Source: Microbulbifer sp. YPW1
GTDB taxonomy: Bacteria; Pseudomonadota; Gammaproteobacteria; Pseudomonadales; Cellvibrionaceae
Reading direction: 5' to 3'
Assembly (NCBI RefSeq): GCF_013367775.1
Contig: NZ_CP055157.1
Location: 682,001 to 746,000, forward strand
Length of the DNA stretch: 64,000 nt
Below, piece by piece: positions 34,989 to 43,724 of this stretch (position 1 is its first letter; every line of letters starts with the position of its first letter). The notes beneath the pieces were generated by a model. The model saw only the letters and a list, made by a program, of their open reading frames with translations, was not told the origin of the DNA and did no database searches. A program made the position numbers and the translations under genes.

Positions 34989-36157
34989 GGGGCCAGCACA
35001 ACCCGGCCGCCGCTGGCATCGGTCGCGCGGGCGGATACCAGCTTGTTGTCTTCAGAGATATCGATTTCTACTTCCGCGCTCATACCGGCGCGCAATACCG
35101 GTCGATCTTCCGCGGGCAGCAGCCGCAGCCGCACCGGCACACGCTGGACCACCTTTACCCAGTTGCCGCTGGCATTTTGCGGCGGAATCAGTGCGAACTC
35201 GCTGCCACTGGCGCCACTGAGGCTCTCTACTAAAGCCTGGAATTTCACTCCGGGATAGGCATCGACAGTAATTTCTGCCTGCTGGCCCGCGCGCACTTTC
35301 TCCAGCTGGGTTTCCTTGAGATTAGCTTCCACCCACATGGCTTCGGTGCCGAGCATGCTCACCACAGAGAGTCCCGCCGGGGCCATTTCCCCCACCTGCG
35401 GCGCTTCGTTGGCGATGACACCGGCCACCGGCGCGACGATCCGGGTACGCGACAGCTGGTAACGGGCCTTGTCCAGCTGCGCCTGGGCCACCATGACATC
35501 CGCTTGCTGCTCCAACGGCACCTGGGAATTACCCCCCAGTTCCGCGCGCAGGCTGGCGAGTTTTTCAGAGCTGATGGCGATACGCGCACGCGCCTGATCC
35601 AGCTTCTGGCGGGACTCGTCCAGCTGGGATTCCGACAACGCCACCTTGCCGAGCTTTTCATTGCGCGCCAGTTGGCGCCGGAAAAACTCCGCATCGGTCT
35701 GCGCCTGATGCAACTCAGCCTCCGCCTCGGCGTAATCCGCCTGACGGGCGTGAACCTGGTTTTTTATCTGTGCCATATGCGCCTCGGCCTCGGCAACCGC
35801 GAGCCGGAACGGGGTATCGTCGAGCTGCACCAGCAGGTCTCCCTTGCTGACCACCTGGTTCGCACGTACCGCGACCTCGGCCACAATGCCGCTCACCTCC
35901 GGCGCCAGGGAAATCTTGTCGGCCTTCACATAAGCATTTTCCGTGTGCACGCTGCTGCCACCACCCCAGATTGCCCAGGCCGTTACGGCACTCGCCACCA
36001 CAATACCCAGGGCGAACCCGACGCGGCGGGATTGCTGTTTGTGCCTGGTATCGCGCTCCATGTCGTTAGTTTTCACACTTTCCACCGGCCTACCTTCTGC
36101 TGAAATACCTTCTACTGAATTACTGTCCACGGTTTTGTTCTGGGCGGGTTCAGTCAC
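34985..36157 (-). CDS. emrA: HlyD/EmrA-type membrane fusion protein
   Basis: Periplasmic adaptor of 390 residues linking EmrB to an outer membrane channel. One N-terminal membrane span (VGFALGIVVASAVTAWAIWG, about residues 47-66) is followed by a lipoyl half-motif (VHTENAYVKADKISLAPEVS), a long coiled-coil hairpin (about 110-215, many Ala, Gln and Arg), the second lipoyl half and a beta-barrel domain (VVSMLGTEAMWVEANLKETQ). The GTG start at 36157 has GAGGAGG upstream, lying inside the marR 3' end, and the reading frames overlap by 8 bp. Confidence 0.94.
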   Translation of the reverse strand: MTEPAQNKTVDSNSVEGISAEGRPVESVKTNDMERDTRHKQQSRRVGFALGIVVASAVTAWAIWGGGSSVHTENAYVKADKISLAPEVSGIVAEVAVRANQVVSKGDLLVQLDDTPFRLAVAEAEAHMAQIKNQVHARQADYAEAEAELHQAQTDAEFFRRQLARNEKLGKVALSESQLDESRQKLDQARARIAISSEKLASLRAELGGNSQVPLEQQADVMVAQAQLDKARYQLSRTRIVAPVAGVIANEAPQVGEMAPAGLSVVSMLGTEAMWVEANLKETQLEKVRAGQQAEITVDAYPGVKFQALVESLSGASGSEFALIPPQNASGNWVKVVQRVPVRLRLLPAEDRPVLRAGMSAEVEIDISEDNKLVSARATDASGGRVVLAP

Positions 36158-36599
36158 TTGGCACCTCCTCTCGACTCAGGTTCTGGTGAACCCGGCTCAA
36201 CAGGTTCATCAGCTGCTTCTGCTCTTCGGCAGTGATTCCCGACAACGCCTGGCTGCGCGTTTCCGCGGCAAGCCCCTGCAGAATTTCCAGTACAGGTGCC
36301 GCAGCCGCAGTGAGATAAATCCGGAAACATCGGCGGTCCTGAGGGTCCTGCCGGCGCTCTACCAGCCCCTCCCCTTCCAGCAAGTCGATCTGGCGGGCCA
36401 GGGTGATAGGAGCCACATCCATGCGTTCGGCAAGTTCTGCCTGCTTCATGCCCTGGCTACGGTTGAGGATCCATAACACCTGCCAGCGCGATCGCGTCAA
36501 ACCGTGGGTTTTTGCGCGGCGGTCAAAATTGCGCTTCAACAGACGTGCAGAGGTGTGCAGCTCGAACCCCAGCTGCGCAGCGATATCGGATTTATTCAT
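36150..36599 (-). CDS. MarR-family repressor of the emrAB operon
   Basis: A 149-residue winged-helix regulator, first gene of an operon with emrA and emrB. The DNA-binding part reads SRWQVLWILNRSQGMKQAEL, AERMDVAPITLARQIDLLEG and EGLVERRQDPQDRRCFRIYL, with the wing DPQDRR typical of MarR. Likely a repressor released by the same small molecules that the pump exports. Two perfect TAAGC-NN-GCTTA palindromes lie 43-71 bp upstream of its ATG, which supports autoregulation. Confidence 0.92.
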   Translation of the reverse strand: MNKSDIAAQLGFELHTSARLLKRNFDRRAKTHGLTRSRWQVLWILNRSQGMKQAELAERMDVAPITLARQIDLLEGEGLVERRQDPQDRRCFRIYLTAAAAPVLEILQGLAAETRSQALSGITAEEQKQLMNLLSRVHQNLSREEVPSD

Positions 36600-36641
36600 T
36601 TTTCACTTAGGAGATTGCGGGACACACAGAGATCCGCCCTG

Positions 36642-36657
36642 AATAAGCGGGCTTATT
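36642..36657. promoter_or_regulatory. MarR-type operator, proximal palindrome
   Basis: AATAAGCGGGCTTATT is a perfect 7-2-7 palindrome 43 bp upstream of the marR start. It shares the core TAAGC-NN-GCTTA with the next palindrome; the two centres are 15 bp apart. Confidence 0.65.
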
Positions 36658-36658
36658 G

Positions 36659-36670
36659 TAAGCATGCTTA
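36659..36670. promoter_or_regulatory. MarR-type operator, distal palindrome
   Basis: TAAGCATGCTTA, a perfect 12-bp palindrome with the same TAAGC half-site as the neighbour at 36642-36657. A possible promoter TTGCGA, then about 18 bp, then CAATAA on the minus strand spans both sites, so bound repressor would block RNA polymerase. Confidence 0.65.
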
Positions 36671-36727
36671 TCAATTTCGCAAGACAGCTCCTGACCAATG
36701 GGTTTCGAAGCAAGAGAGTACAGATAC

Positions 36728-36753
36728 AAAAAAAGCGGCCTGATGGCCGCTTT
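36728..36753 (-). terminator. Rho-independent terminator of parC
   Basis: On the minus strand AAAGCGGCC, loop ATCA, GGCCGCTTT extended by a T run (T7). It lies 22 bp after the parC stop codon and separates parC from the marR operon. Confidence 0.88.
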
Positions 36754-36774
36754 CTAAAATGATCGGAGTACAAA

Positions 36775-39024
36775 TTACTTTCTCTGCACTTCCACCTTGT
36801 CTACCTTCTGGAATCCGCGCGGCAACTTGTTACCGCGACGTCCGCGCTCGCCCTGATAGTGCTCTAGCTCCGCGATCTTGATCTTGGTGTGGCGTTTGCC
36901 GGCGTGGACGAGCAGCTGGTCACTGCCCTCCAGCACCGCGATGCCCACCACAAATTCCTCGCGGCTTGCAGCGCGTGCGGCGGGGATGTTGATGATCTTG
37001 TTGCCTTTGCCTTTGGACAGTTCCGGCAGCTCGGAGACCGGGAACACCAGCATGCGCCCCTCACTGGTCACCGCTGCAAGCAGCGCCTCGTCCGGGTTTT
37101 CGATTTCCTGCGGCGGTAGCACGCGGGCGTTTTTCGGCAGGCTCAACATGGCCTTGCCCGCCTTGTTGCGCGACTGCAGGTCCGCATATTTGGCGATAAA
37201 GCCGTAGCCCGCATCGCTGGCCAGCAGGACCTTCTGATCATCTGCGCCCATCAGCAGGCCTTCGAAAGTGGCTCCCGACGGCGGATTGATGCGCCCGGAA
37301 AGCGGTTCGCCCTGGCCCCGCGCCGACGGCAGGGTATGCGCGGCAATGGCGTAGCTGCGCCCGGTACTGTCGAGCAACAGCGCAGGCTGGTTACTCTTGC
37401 CGCGGGCGGCGTATTTGAAACCATCCCCCGCCTTGTAGCTGAGTGAAGTCGGGTCGATATCGTGGCCCTTGGCCTGGCGAATCCAGCCCTTGTCGGAAAG
37501 CACCACGGTAATCGGATCCGAAGTCAGCAGGTCAGTCTCATTGAAGGCCTTGGCCTCCTCGCGCTGAACGATCGGTGAGCGGCGCTCATCGCCGAATTCG
37601 TCGGCGGCCTGCAACAGCTCCTTTTTGATCAGTGTTTTCAGGCGGCGCGCGCTTTCCAGGGTCTTGGTGAGGGTATCGCGCTCTTTTTCCAGCTCTGCCT
37701 GTTCACCGCGGATTTTCATCTCCTCGAGACGGGCCAACTGGCGCAACTTGGTATCGAGGATGTATTCGGCCTGCACATCGCTGAGCTCGAAGCGGCGCAT
37801 CAGCTCCTGCTTGGGCTCATCGTGGGTGCGGATGATCTCGATGACTTCGTCAATGTTCAGGAACGCAACCAGCAAGCCCGCCAACAGGTGCAGTCGTTTT
37901 TCGACCTTGTCGAGACGGAACTGCAAGCGACGGCGCGTGGTGACGGTACGGAAGCTCAGCCACTCCGTCAGGATCTTGTCCAGGGACTTCACCTGCGGGC
38001 GACCGTCGATGCCGATCATATTCAGGTTGACCCGGTAGCTCTTCTCCAGATCGGTGGTGGCGAACAGGTGGTTCATTACCTGGTCCAGGTCCACCCGGTT
38101 GGACTTGGGTACGATCACCAGGCGCGTGGGATTCTCGTGATCAGACTCATCACGCAGGTCGGATACCATCGGCAGTTTCTTGGCCTGCATCTGAGCAGCG
38201 ATCTGCTCCAGCACTTTGGAGCCACTAGCCTGGTAGGGCAGCGCGGTAACCACAATATCCCCGTCTTCCCTGGTCCATACCGCACGCATCTTCACCGAGC
38301 CCTTACCGGTCTCGTACATCTTCTGCAGATCGGCACGGGGAGAGATGATCTCTGCCTCGGTGGGCATGTCCGGGCCCTGGATAAACTCGCACAGCTCACT
38401 GACCGTGGCCTTGGGGTTCTCCAGCATATGCACGGTGGCATCCACCACTTCGCGCAGGTTGTGCGGGGGAATATCCGTGGCCATACCCACCGCAATACCG
38501 GTGGTGCCATTCAGCAGGATATTGGGCACCCGTGCCGGCAGCACCGCGGGCTCATCCATGGTGCCATCGAAGTTGGCCTGCCAGTCCACCGTGCCCTGCC
38601 CCAGTTCGGACAGCAGCACTTCGGAATACTTGCCCATGCGGGATTCGGTATATCGCATGGCCGCGAAGGACTTGGGATCATCCGGGGAACCCCAGTTGCC
38701 CTGGCCATCCACCAGCGGATAGCGATAGCTGAACGGCTGCGCCATCAGCACCATCGCCTCGTACACAGCGCTGTCGCCATGGGGATGGTATTTACCGATG
38801 ACATCGCCCACGGTGCGCGCGGACTTCTTGTACTTGGCCGTGTTCTTCAGGCCCAGCTCGCTCATGGCGTACACAATGCGGCGCTGAACCGGCTTGAGGC
38901 CATCGCCGATATTGGGCAGGGCGCGGTCGAGGATCACGTACATGGAATAATCCAGGTACGCCTTCTCGGTGTACTCCGCCAGGTGCTGGCGTTCTGACGC
39001 GTCAAAGACAGAGGGCTCGGTCAT
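36775..39024 (-). CDS. parC: DNA topoisomerase IV subunit A
   Basis: DNA-cleaving subunit of topoisomerase IV which unlinks daughter chromosomes; 749 residues, normal length. The N-terminus [20 protein letters not shown] and [12 protein letters not shown] lead to the quinolone-determining region [20 protein letters not shown], where Ser and Glu at the E. coli 80 and 84 positions are both the sensitive type. The catalytic tyrosine is in [11 protein letters not shown]. The C-terminal 250 residues form the beta-pinwheel wrapping domain. The usual partner parE is not adjacent in this window. The ATG at 39024 has only a weak ribosome site (GAG). Confidence 0.97.
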   Translation of the reverse strand: MTEPSVFDASERQHLAEYTEKAYLDYSMYVILDRALPNIGDGLKPVQRRIVYAMSELGLKNTAKYKKSARTVGDVIGKYHPHGDSAVYEAMVLMAQPFSYRYPLVDGQGNWGSPDDPKSFAAMRYTESRMGKYSEVLLSELGQGTVDWQANFDGTMDEPAVLPARVPNILLNGTTGIAVGMATDIPPHNLREVVDATVHMLENPKATVSELCEFIQGPDMPTEAEIISPRADLQKMYETGKGSVKMRAVWTREDGDIVVTALPYQASGSKVLEQIAAQMQAKKLPMVSDLRDESDHENPTRLVIVPKSNRVDLDQVMNHLFATTDLEKSYRVNLNMIGIDGRPQVKSLDKILTEWLSFRTVTTRRRLQFRLDKVEKRLHLLAGLLVAFLNIDEVIEIIRTHDEPKQELMRRFELSDVQAEYILDTKLRQLARLEEMKIRGEQAELEKERDTLTKTLESARRLKTLIKKELLQAADEFGDERRSPIVQREEAKAFNETDLLTSDPITVVLSDKGWIRQAKGHDIDPTSLSYKAGDGFKYAARGKSNQPALLLDSTGRSYAIAAHTLPSARGQGEPLSGRINPPSGATFEGLLMGADDQKVLLASDAGYGFIAKYADLQSRNKAGKAMLSLPKNARVLPPQEIENPDEALLAAVTSEGRMLVFPVSELPELSKGKGNKIINIPAARAASREEFVVGIAVLEGSDQLLVHAGKRHTKIKIAELEHYQGERGRRGNKLPRGFQKVDKVEVQRK

Positions 39025-39223
39025 ACTGCGAGAGTCTCGTTATTTTGTTTGAAGAGGGGGATTATGGCGGACACCGGCGAGGGGTTCAAAGCCCCTGCAC
39101 CTTACGCTGTTTCCTGCGGCCGCACACGGTCAAGATTGCGGTGTCTGGGGTAATCCTGATAAAAACAGCTTCAGGCATCGATGCCACACCAAATATCGAC
39201 GTACTTCAGCAAGGATGTCTCAA

Positions 39224-39676
39224 ATGCCCGCACTGTTTGCCAGCCTCCACCATCTGGCCTTTCTTGCCCTCGCAGTCTCGCTTACCACGCAGCTGGTCCT
39301 GCTCGGACAGCCGCTGACGCTGCAGAATGTGCGCAAGTTGCAGGTAGTGGATCGTGTACTGGGTACATCTGCGCTTACCCTGCTGGTTGTCGGGTTTATA
39401 CGGGTATTCCATTTCGAAAAAGGCGCTGCCTATTATTTCCACAACGGCGCCTTCCACGGCAAAATCACCCTGTTCGTGATTGCCGCGCTGCTCTCTATTT
39501 ATCCCACTGTTCAGTTTCTGCGCTGGAACAAATCCCTACGCGAGGGCCAGCTACCACAAGTAGCCGACCAGCAGCGGCGCAGGCTGCGCCTGGTCGTACA
39601 CGCGGAGCTTACCGCCATGGTTGGCATGGCACTGTGCGCAGCGCTAATGGCAAAAGGCATCGGGCAATTCGGTTAA
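39224..39676 (+). CDS. DUF2214 family membrane protein
   Basis: A 150-residue protein with four hydrophobic segments (residues about 3-23, 43-63, 78-98 and 125-145). The sequence LQVVDRVLGTSALTLLVVGF and the FEKGAAYYFHN/FHGKITLFVIAALLSIYPT block fit DUF2214, a family of unknown function related in layout to small heme-copper-like membrane proteins. The ATG at 39224 has AAGGA 9 nt upstream; the in-frame ATG at 39215 overlaps that site, so I prefer 39224. It lies 33 bp before fetA and could be co-transcribed with it. Confidence 0.8.
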   Translation: MPALFASLHHLAFLALAVSLTTQLVLLGQPLTLQNVRKLQVVDRVLGTSALTLLVVGFIRVFHFEKGAAYYFHNGAFHGKITLFVIAALLSIYPTVQFLRWNKSLREGQLPQVADQQRRRLRLVVHAELTAMVGMALCAALMAKGIGQFG

Positions 39677-39709
39677 GCTTGCTCTCCGTTACAACAACAG
39701 GACAAAGTA

Positions 39710-40327
39710 TTGGCGACGCTCACGCTTTCCGGGCTAAGCATCGGGGCACTGGAGAACATTGACCTGAATGTCGCGCCGGGGGAAATCGTCTGCCTGTCCG
39801 GACCTTCGGGCAGTGGTAAAAGTCGCTTGATGCGAGCCATCAACGACCTGGAGCCCCACGATGGCAACGTCACCCTGGGCGATACCAGGCAGACAGCCCT
39901 CCCAGGCCACGCCTGGCGCAGAAAAGTGATGATGGTACCGGCGGAAAGCGCCTGGTGGTACGACACCGTGGGCGAGCACTTTGCCGACACCCTGAAAGCG
40001 GAGCTGGAAACCACCCTGGTCCAGCTCGGCCTGGAGGCCGATGCCACGCAGTGGCCCGTCACCCGCTTGTCCTCCGGGGAGAAGCAACGTCTGGCGCTGG
40101 CACGCGCCCTTTCCCTTGGACCTTCCGCGCTACTACTGGACGAACCCACGGCAAACCTTGATAAGGAGAGCACGGCAAAGGTGGAATCCTGGCTCTGCGA
40201 CAAGATCCGCGCTGGCTGTCTGCCGACAATCTGGGTAGCACATCACGAAGACCAGATTGCCCGGGTGGCCGACCGTCACTATCGCATCAATGGTTCCGGG
40301 ATAATTGAGCAGGAGACACCGCAGTGA
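39710..40327 (+). CDS. fetA: ABC transporter ATPase, FetA (YbbL)-type
   Basis: Nucleotide-binding subunit of 205 residues. Walker A GPSGSGKSRL (about residues 31-40), Q-loop region VMMVPAESAWWYDTVGEHF, signature LSSGEKQRLALARAL, Walker B SALLLDEPTANLD and switch histidine IWVAHHED are all intact. Paired with a FetB-type permease, as in the E. coli iron exporter FetAB, which lowers iron load under peroxide stress. TTG start at 39710 with AGGA upstream. Overlaps fetB by 4 bp. Confidence in the family is high; the substrate is inferred. Confidence 0.88.
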   Translation: MATLTLSGLSIGALENIDLNVAPGEIVCLSGPSGSGKSRLMRAINDLEPHDGNVTLGDTRQTALPGHAWRRKVMMVPAESAWWYDTVGEHFADTLKAELETTLVQLGLEADATQWPVTRLSSGEKQRLALARALSLGPSALLLDEPTANLDKESTAKVESWLCDKIRAGCLPTIWVAHHEDQIARVADRHYRINGSGIIEQETPQ

Positions 40328-41130
40328 ACGTGATCGCGCTCTCCTGGTGGCAATTGGCTCTGGCTGCCCTGCTGTTGATCGCACTTGCCCTATGCACCTT
40401 TGCCGCGCGCCTGGGTGTGGGGAAAGCCCTGTTGATCGCCGCCGCCCGCACCGCCATTCAGCTCACACTGGTGGGGCTGGTGCTGGAAGCCCTCTTCGCT
40501 GCCGGCAGTCTGCACTGGGTAGTACTGATGGGAATCGGGATGCTGTTGCTCGCTGGGCGGGAAGTCGTGGCGCGGCAAAAGTACCGCTTGCGAGGCGGCT
40601 GGAGCTTCGGTATCGGCACCCTGTCGATGTTTATCTCCGCATTTACGGTAACCATCCTGACACTGGTCGCGGTAATCAGCCCCACCCCCTGGTACGAGCC
40701 GCAGTACGCAATTCCCCTCCTGGGCATGCTGCTCGGCAACACCATGACCGGTATCGCCCTGGGCCTGGATCGACTGACTGAAAGTGCGCGCCGCTCCCGG
40801 AATATCATCGAAAACCGGCTGATGCTCGGCGAACCCTGGTTCCGCGCCATTGGTGAGTTCCGCCGTGAAGCCATGCGCTCCGGCCTGACGCCGATAATCA
40901 ATGCCATGGCAGCCGCGGGTATTGTCTCCCTGCCGGGCATGATGACCGGCCAGATACTGGCAGGCACTGCGCCCGCCCTGGCCGTGAAATATCAGATACT
41001 GATCATGTTCACCATTGCCGCAGGCACCGGGTTTGGCACCTTTGTAGCAGTGGCGCTGTGTGCCAAAAGGCTATTTGATACAAGGGAGCGACTGCGGCTG
41101 GACAGATTGCAAGGCGCGGGAACACCTTGA
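40324..41130 (+). CDS. fetB: ABC transporter permease, FetB (YbbM)-type
   Basis: Inner membrane permease of 268 residues with about seven hydrophobic segments. UPF0014/FetB signatures: ARTAIQLTLVGLVLEALF, PLLGMLLGNTMTGIALGLDR, MRSGLTPIINAMAAAGIVSL and PGMMTGQILAGTAPALAVKY. It forms the channel for the FetA ATPase encoded just upstream; the GTG start overlaps the fetA stop (GTGA), so translation is coupled. Likely role: iron export or metal homeostasis. Convergent with the PLC-like gene, 31 bp apart, with no clear terminator. Confidence 0.9.
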   Translation: MNVIALSWWQLALAALLLIALALCTFAARLGVGKALLIAAARTAIQLTLVGLVLEALFAAGSLHWVVLMGIGMLLLAGREVVARQKYRLRGGWSFGIGTLSMFISAFTVTILTLVAVISPTPWYEPQYAIPLLGMLLGNTMTGIALGLDRLTESARRSRNIIENRLMLGEPWFRAIGEFRREAMRSGLTPIINAMAAAGIVSLPGMMTGQILAGTAPALAVKYQILIMFTIAAGTGFGTFVAVALCAKRLFDTRERLRLDRLQGAGTP

Positions 41131-41161
41131 AGCGCTAGCCTCCTGAAGCCCCCCTGATCCC

Positions 41162-42331
41162 CTACACCAGAGCTGGCCGTGCCTGCTGTTTTTGACTTGA
41201 GGGTGCAGGCTGTACATCCCCCACATACTGATCGTAAGCCCTCGCCAGCATGTCGTCCTTGAGCTTATTGAGACCGTAGATTGTTTTACACTTGTCATAG
41301 CTGGCAAAGTCAATCATGACAATATTGGGGAAAAAGGCTTTCATCCGCATCTTGCCGCCCCACTCGAGGCATTTTATACGCTCCAGTTCCATCTGGTGAC
41401 CAATGGATGCTTCCAGACCACAGCGCCAGAGTTCACCCAACTTATGCACACCGGTACGGTTCCAGAGCACTTCATCACGCAACTTGATACTGTGAGTGAG
41501 ACCGGTCGCAGTCCAGTACATCATGCCCAGTACATTCGGGGATTGCAGGTCGTCGGAGTTAGCCATTTGCAGCATCAGCTTCTTTTGTTTGTCGAAGTTC
41601 TCCTGCCGCTTACCCCGTTTGGTTTTCCAAATATGCGAAATCGGTGTGCCACCTTTACCAAAATATTGCATTCCCTGGTAAGCGGGCTTATAGGCCTTGT
41701 TGGGCCCGTTTTTGGACTTGAGGGAACGAAAGCCAAGGATGCCATGCTGAGGCCCCAGTGTAAGATCAGGGGTTTCGGCCAGGGCTTTGTCATTGAAGAC
41801 ACAGACTACCTTGCCTGCGAGGTCCTGCAAGGTGAGCTTACTGAATTCAATATCGTTGGTTTTCTTGAAAATTTTATCGGCCAAAATCGCCACACAGGTT
41901 TCGGCAATCAACTTCCAATTACTGCACTTGTCAAACTTGAGGATAAGGAATTCATTCTTGGTAGCAGGCTCAGTGACAAAGCGCTTGGCACTCTTCAGCA
42001 TATTGGATAATTTCAGACCCGTAGTGCCCAAATTCATTCCCGAGCTGACTTCTATATTGTGCGTCTTGTTGGTGTGGTCGCTGTGCATTTTACGCGCTTT
42101 GGCTTTCTTGGCTGAGCCGTGATAAGCCACCAGAGACGCACCTTGCTCATCTCCCTGAGCGAGAATACGCAAGTCAAAAAGTCGAACACCGACCTTTGCC
42201 TGCTCATAGATATTCAGATTCTGAGTCTGTGCGTTACTCTTGCCGGAGGTGATCGCAGCATCATGGCTACCGGCGAAAATAATTTCGTGCAGGCGCCTTT
42301 GCGGGCCCAAATTGAAGTAAGTAATTTCCAT
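41162..42331 (-). CDS. PLC-like phosphodiesterase-fold protein without signal peptide
   Basis: A 389-residue protein whose first 80 residues resemble the X domain of phosphatidylinositol-specific phospholipase C: EIIFAGSHDAAITSGK (first catalytic histidine), EQAKVGVRLFDLRI (ligand acidic residues) and SLVAYHGSA (second histidine). The rest matches nothing that I recognise; it is rich in Lys and includes KFDKCSNW and FFPNIVMIDFASYDKCKT, where a late FPNIVMIDF strand is a typical TIM-barrel closing strand. There is no signal peptide, membrane span or lipobox. The ATG follows AGGGAACGCC. The sequence is clearly more AT-rich than its neighbours. It could be a cytosolic enzyme or an effector exported by a specialised system. 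Confidence 0.7.
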   Translation of the reverse strand: MEITYFNLGPQRRLHEIIFAGSHDAAITSGKSNAQTQNLNIYEQAKVGVRLFDLRILAQGDEQGASLVAYHGSAKKAKARKMHSDHTNKTHNIEVSSGMNLGTTGLKLSNMLKSAKRFVTEPATKNEFLILKFDKCSNWKLIAETCVAILADKIFKKTNDIEFSKLTLQDLAGKVVCVFNDKALAETPDLTLGPQHGILGFRSLKSKNGPNKAYKPAYQGMQYFGKGGTPISHIWKTKRGKRQENFDKQKKLMLQMANSDDLQSPNVLGMMYWTATGLTHSIKLRDEVLWNRTGVHKLGELWRCGLEASIGHQMELERIKCLEWGGKMRMKAFFPNIVMIDFASYDKCKTIYGLNKLKDDMLARAYDQYVGDVQPAPSSQKQQARPALV

Positions 42332-42636
42332 ATTGGCGTTCCCTGACCATTCCCAATCTGTTGATTAGATCCGTATAACACGCATAGACAGAAGAGATCG
42401 AAGACTTACGATCCACAGTTATACATTCCGCATCGGCATCGATATTTGTACGCTATCTAGCCACAAAATAACCCACAGGTCACGTTATTGGACGCGCCAG
42501 CAAACATTCTTTCTGGTGCGAAAGTACCAATTGCAAGGGGCGCATAAACAGGGAAAGGGGGTTCAGTACGGCATTACCAATGTAATTGAATACCCCCTGC
42601 GTCGAAGCACGGGGCATTAGGAGAGGGGGATTTTAT
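42332..42636. other. AT-rich intergenic stretch upstream of the PLC-like gene
   Basis: I find no gene here. The stretch has lower GC than its surroundings. At 42555-42596 an imperfect inverted repeat (GGGGGTTCA against TGAATACCCCC, with bulges) could act as a weak terminator for minus-strand transcription coming from the GNAT gene. Confidence 0.4.
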
Positions 42637-42825
42637 TCAATGGGTGTCTTCAATCGGGAAGGTTGGGATACGTTTCCGTTCAAGCTTCACCAGCGGCAAG
42701 CCATCGAGCGCATTCATGGCGGAGCTCCGCAACTGCTCTTTGCTAAAATTTCGCTTGCGCATCGGAAAGACAATCGCGCCAGCGCCCATTCGTTCCTTTA
42801 TAGATAAAGGTTTCAGCGCCGCCAT
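42637..42825 (-). CDS. Doubtful small protein downstream of the GNAT gene
   Basis: A possible 62-residue basic protein on the same strand as, and 66 bp after, the GNAT gene: it starts MAALKPLSIKERMGAG and continues with FPMRKRNFSKEQLRSSAMNA. The ribosome site is poor and I recognise no family. Its composition is protein-like, but an overlapping plus-strand reading of similar length exists. Treat as hypothetical. Confidence 0.25.
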   Translation of the reverse strand: MAALKPLSIKERMGAGAIVFPMRKRNFSKEQLRSSAMNALDGLPLVKLERKRIPTFPIEDTH

Positions 42826-42891
42826 AACTGTAGTATTACCAGGCTCGTTTCCTCATGGCACTTTTGGCGATTGCGGGAAAAAGATTTTGGA

Positions 42892-43356
42892 TTAAAGCGC
42901 CCTGGATAAAAATCGACTGTATGGATCCGGCCTATAAGTACCGAAGGGACCACACTCCTCGAAACCAAAACGTCGATACAGGCCGACTGCCGGTGTAAAA
43001 GCTTCGTTTGTCCCGGTTTCCAGACTGACTCGTTCATAGGCGCGGGATTGCGCTTCTTGCAGAATGCGTTCCAGCAACTTTGCCGCAATTCCCCGCCGCA
43101 GAAAACGCTTGTCCGTGCGCATGGATTTAATTTCTCCATGTTCGGGAGAAAGCTGCTTTAACGCACCACAGGCCACCAGTTCACCACCAATTCTCGCGCC
43201 CCAGAATGTAATCGATGCATCTTTCATCGCAGACGTATCCAGCGCGTGGATACTGTCTGGCGGAGAATAAAGACGCATTTCAGCAAGATGATCCTCGAGT
43301 AACTGGATGATCGAACCATCACTTAAATCGTCAACCAGAATCTCTACTTCCCGCAC
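42892..43356 (-). CDS. GNAT-family N-acetyltransferase
   Basis: A 154-residue acetyltransferase. The acetyl-CoA loop is MRTDKRFLRRGIAAKLLERI (pattern RxxGxA), preceded by the beta4 strand GALKQLSPEHGEIKSM and followed by RVSLETGTNEAFTPAVGLYR and RFGFEECGPFGTY, a typical GNAT tail close to the YsnE/PhnO-like small-molecule group. The substrate is unknown. GTG start at 43356 with GGAGAAG 5-6 nt upstream. Confidence 0.9.
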   Translation of the reverse strand: MREVEILVDDLSDGSIIQLLEDHLAEMRLYSPPDSIHALDTSAMKDASITFWGARIGGELVACGALKQLSPEHGEIKSMRTDKRFLRRGIAAKLLERILQEAQSRAYERVSLETGTNEAFTPAVGLYRRFGFEECGPFGTYRPDPYSRFLSRAL

Positions 43357-43432
43357 GCGACTTCTCCAATCATGTCCAGACTTCTATATCAAATATTGTG
43401 GTAACACAGTCAGGTCACACCCTGAGTGGAGA

Positions 43433-43576
43433 TTACATGAACGATGCTGCAACACGGCCTACCCAGATCCCTGCGGCAAATATCTGGATCCCGGCAAAAA
43501 TCAGGCCCAGTACCGTCAATGCATTCCTTTCACGCGGTGCCATGGTGGACCACCAGTTTTTCACTGACTCTTGCAT
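43433..43576 (-). CDS. Small single-span membrane protein
   Basis: A 47-residue protein: a basic/aromatic N-terminus MQESVKNWWSTMAPRERNAL followed by one hydrophobic segment (about residues 22-42). The ATG at 43576 is preceded by CGGAGAGAG, an excellent ribosome site, which decides against longer in-frame readings up to 43660. No family recognised, but the amphipathic-then-span layout resembles small accessory membrane proteins. Confidence 0.6.
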   Translation of the reverse strand: MQESVKNWWSTMAPRERNALTVLGLIFAGIQIFAAGIWVGRVAASFM

Positions 43577-43724
43577 TTTTCTCTCTCCGGAACCTGAATG
43601 CGGGGTAAATCTAGCCATAATAATTACGCGTGCGTCACCCGTTGTCATACCCTCGGGCAATCATACTCGATTACAACCCCGGTACGAAACAGGGCTATTT
43701 CCAGTGCGTGAATGTACCCAGCCC

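Noticed and set aside
37822..38997. Plus-strand open frame of 391 codons
   Set aside because: Antisense to parC.
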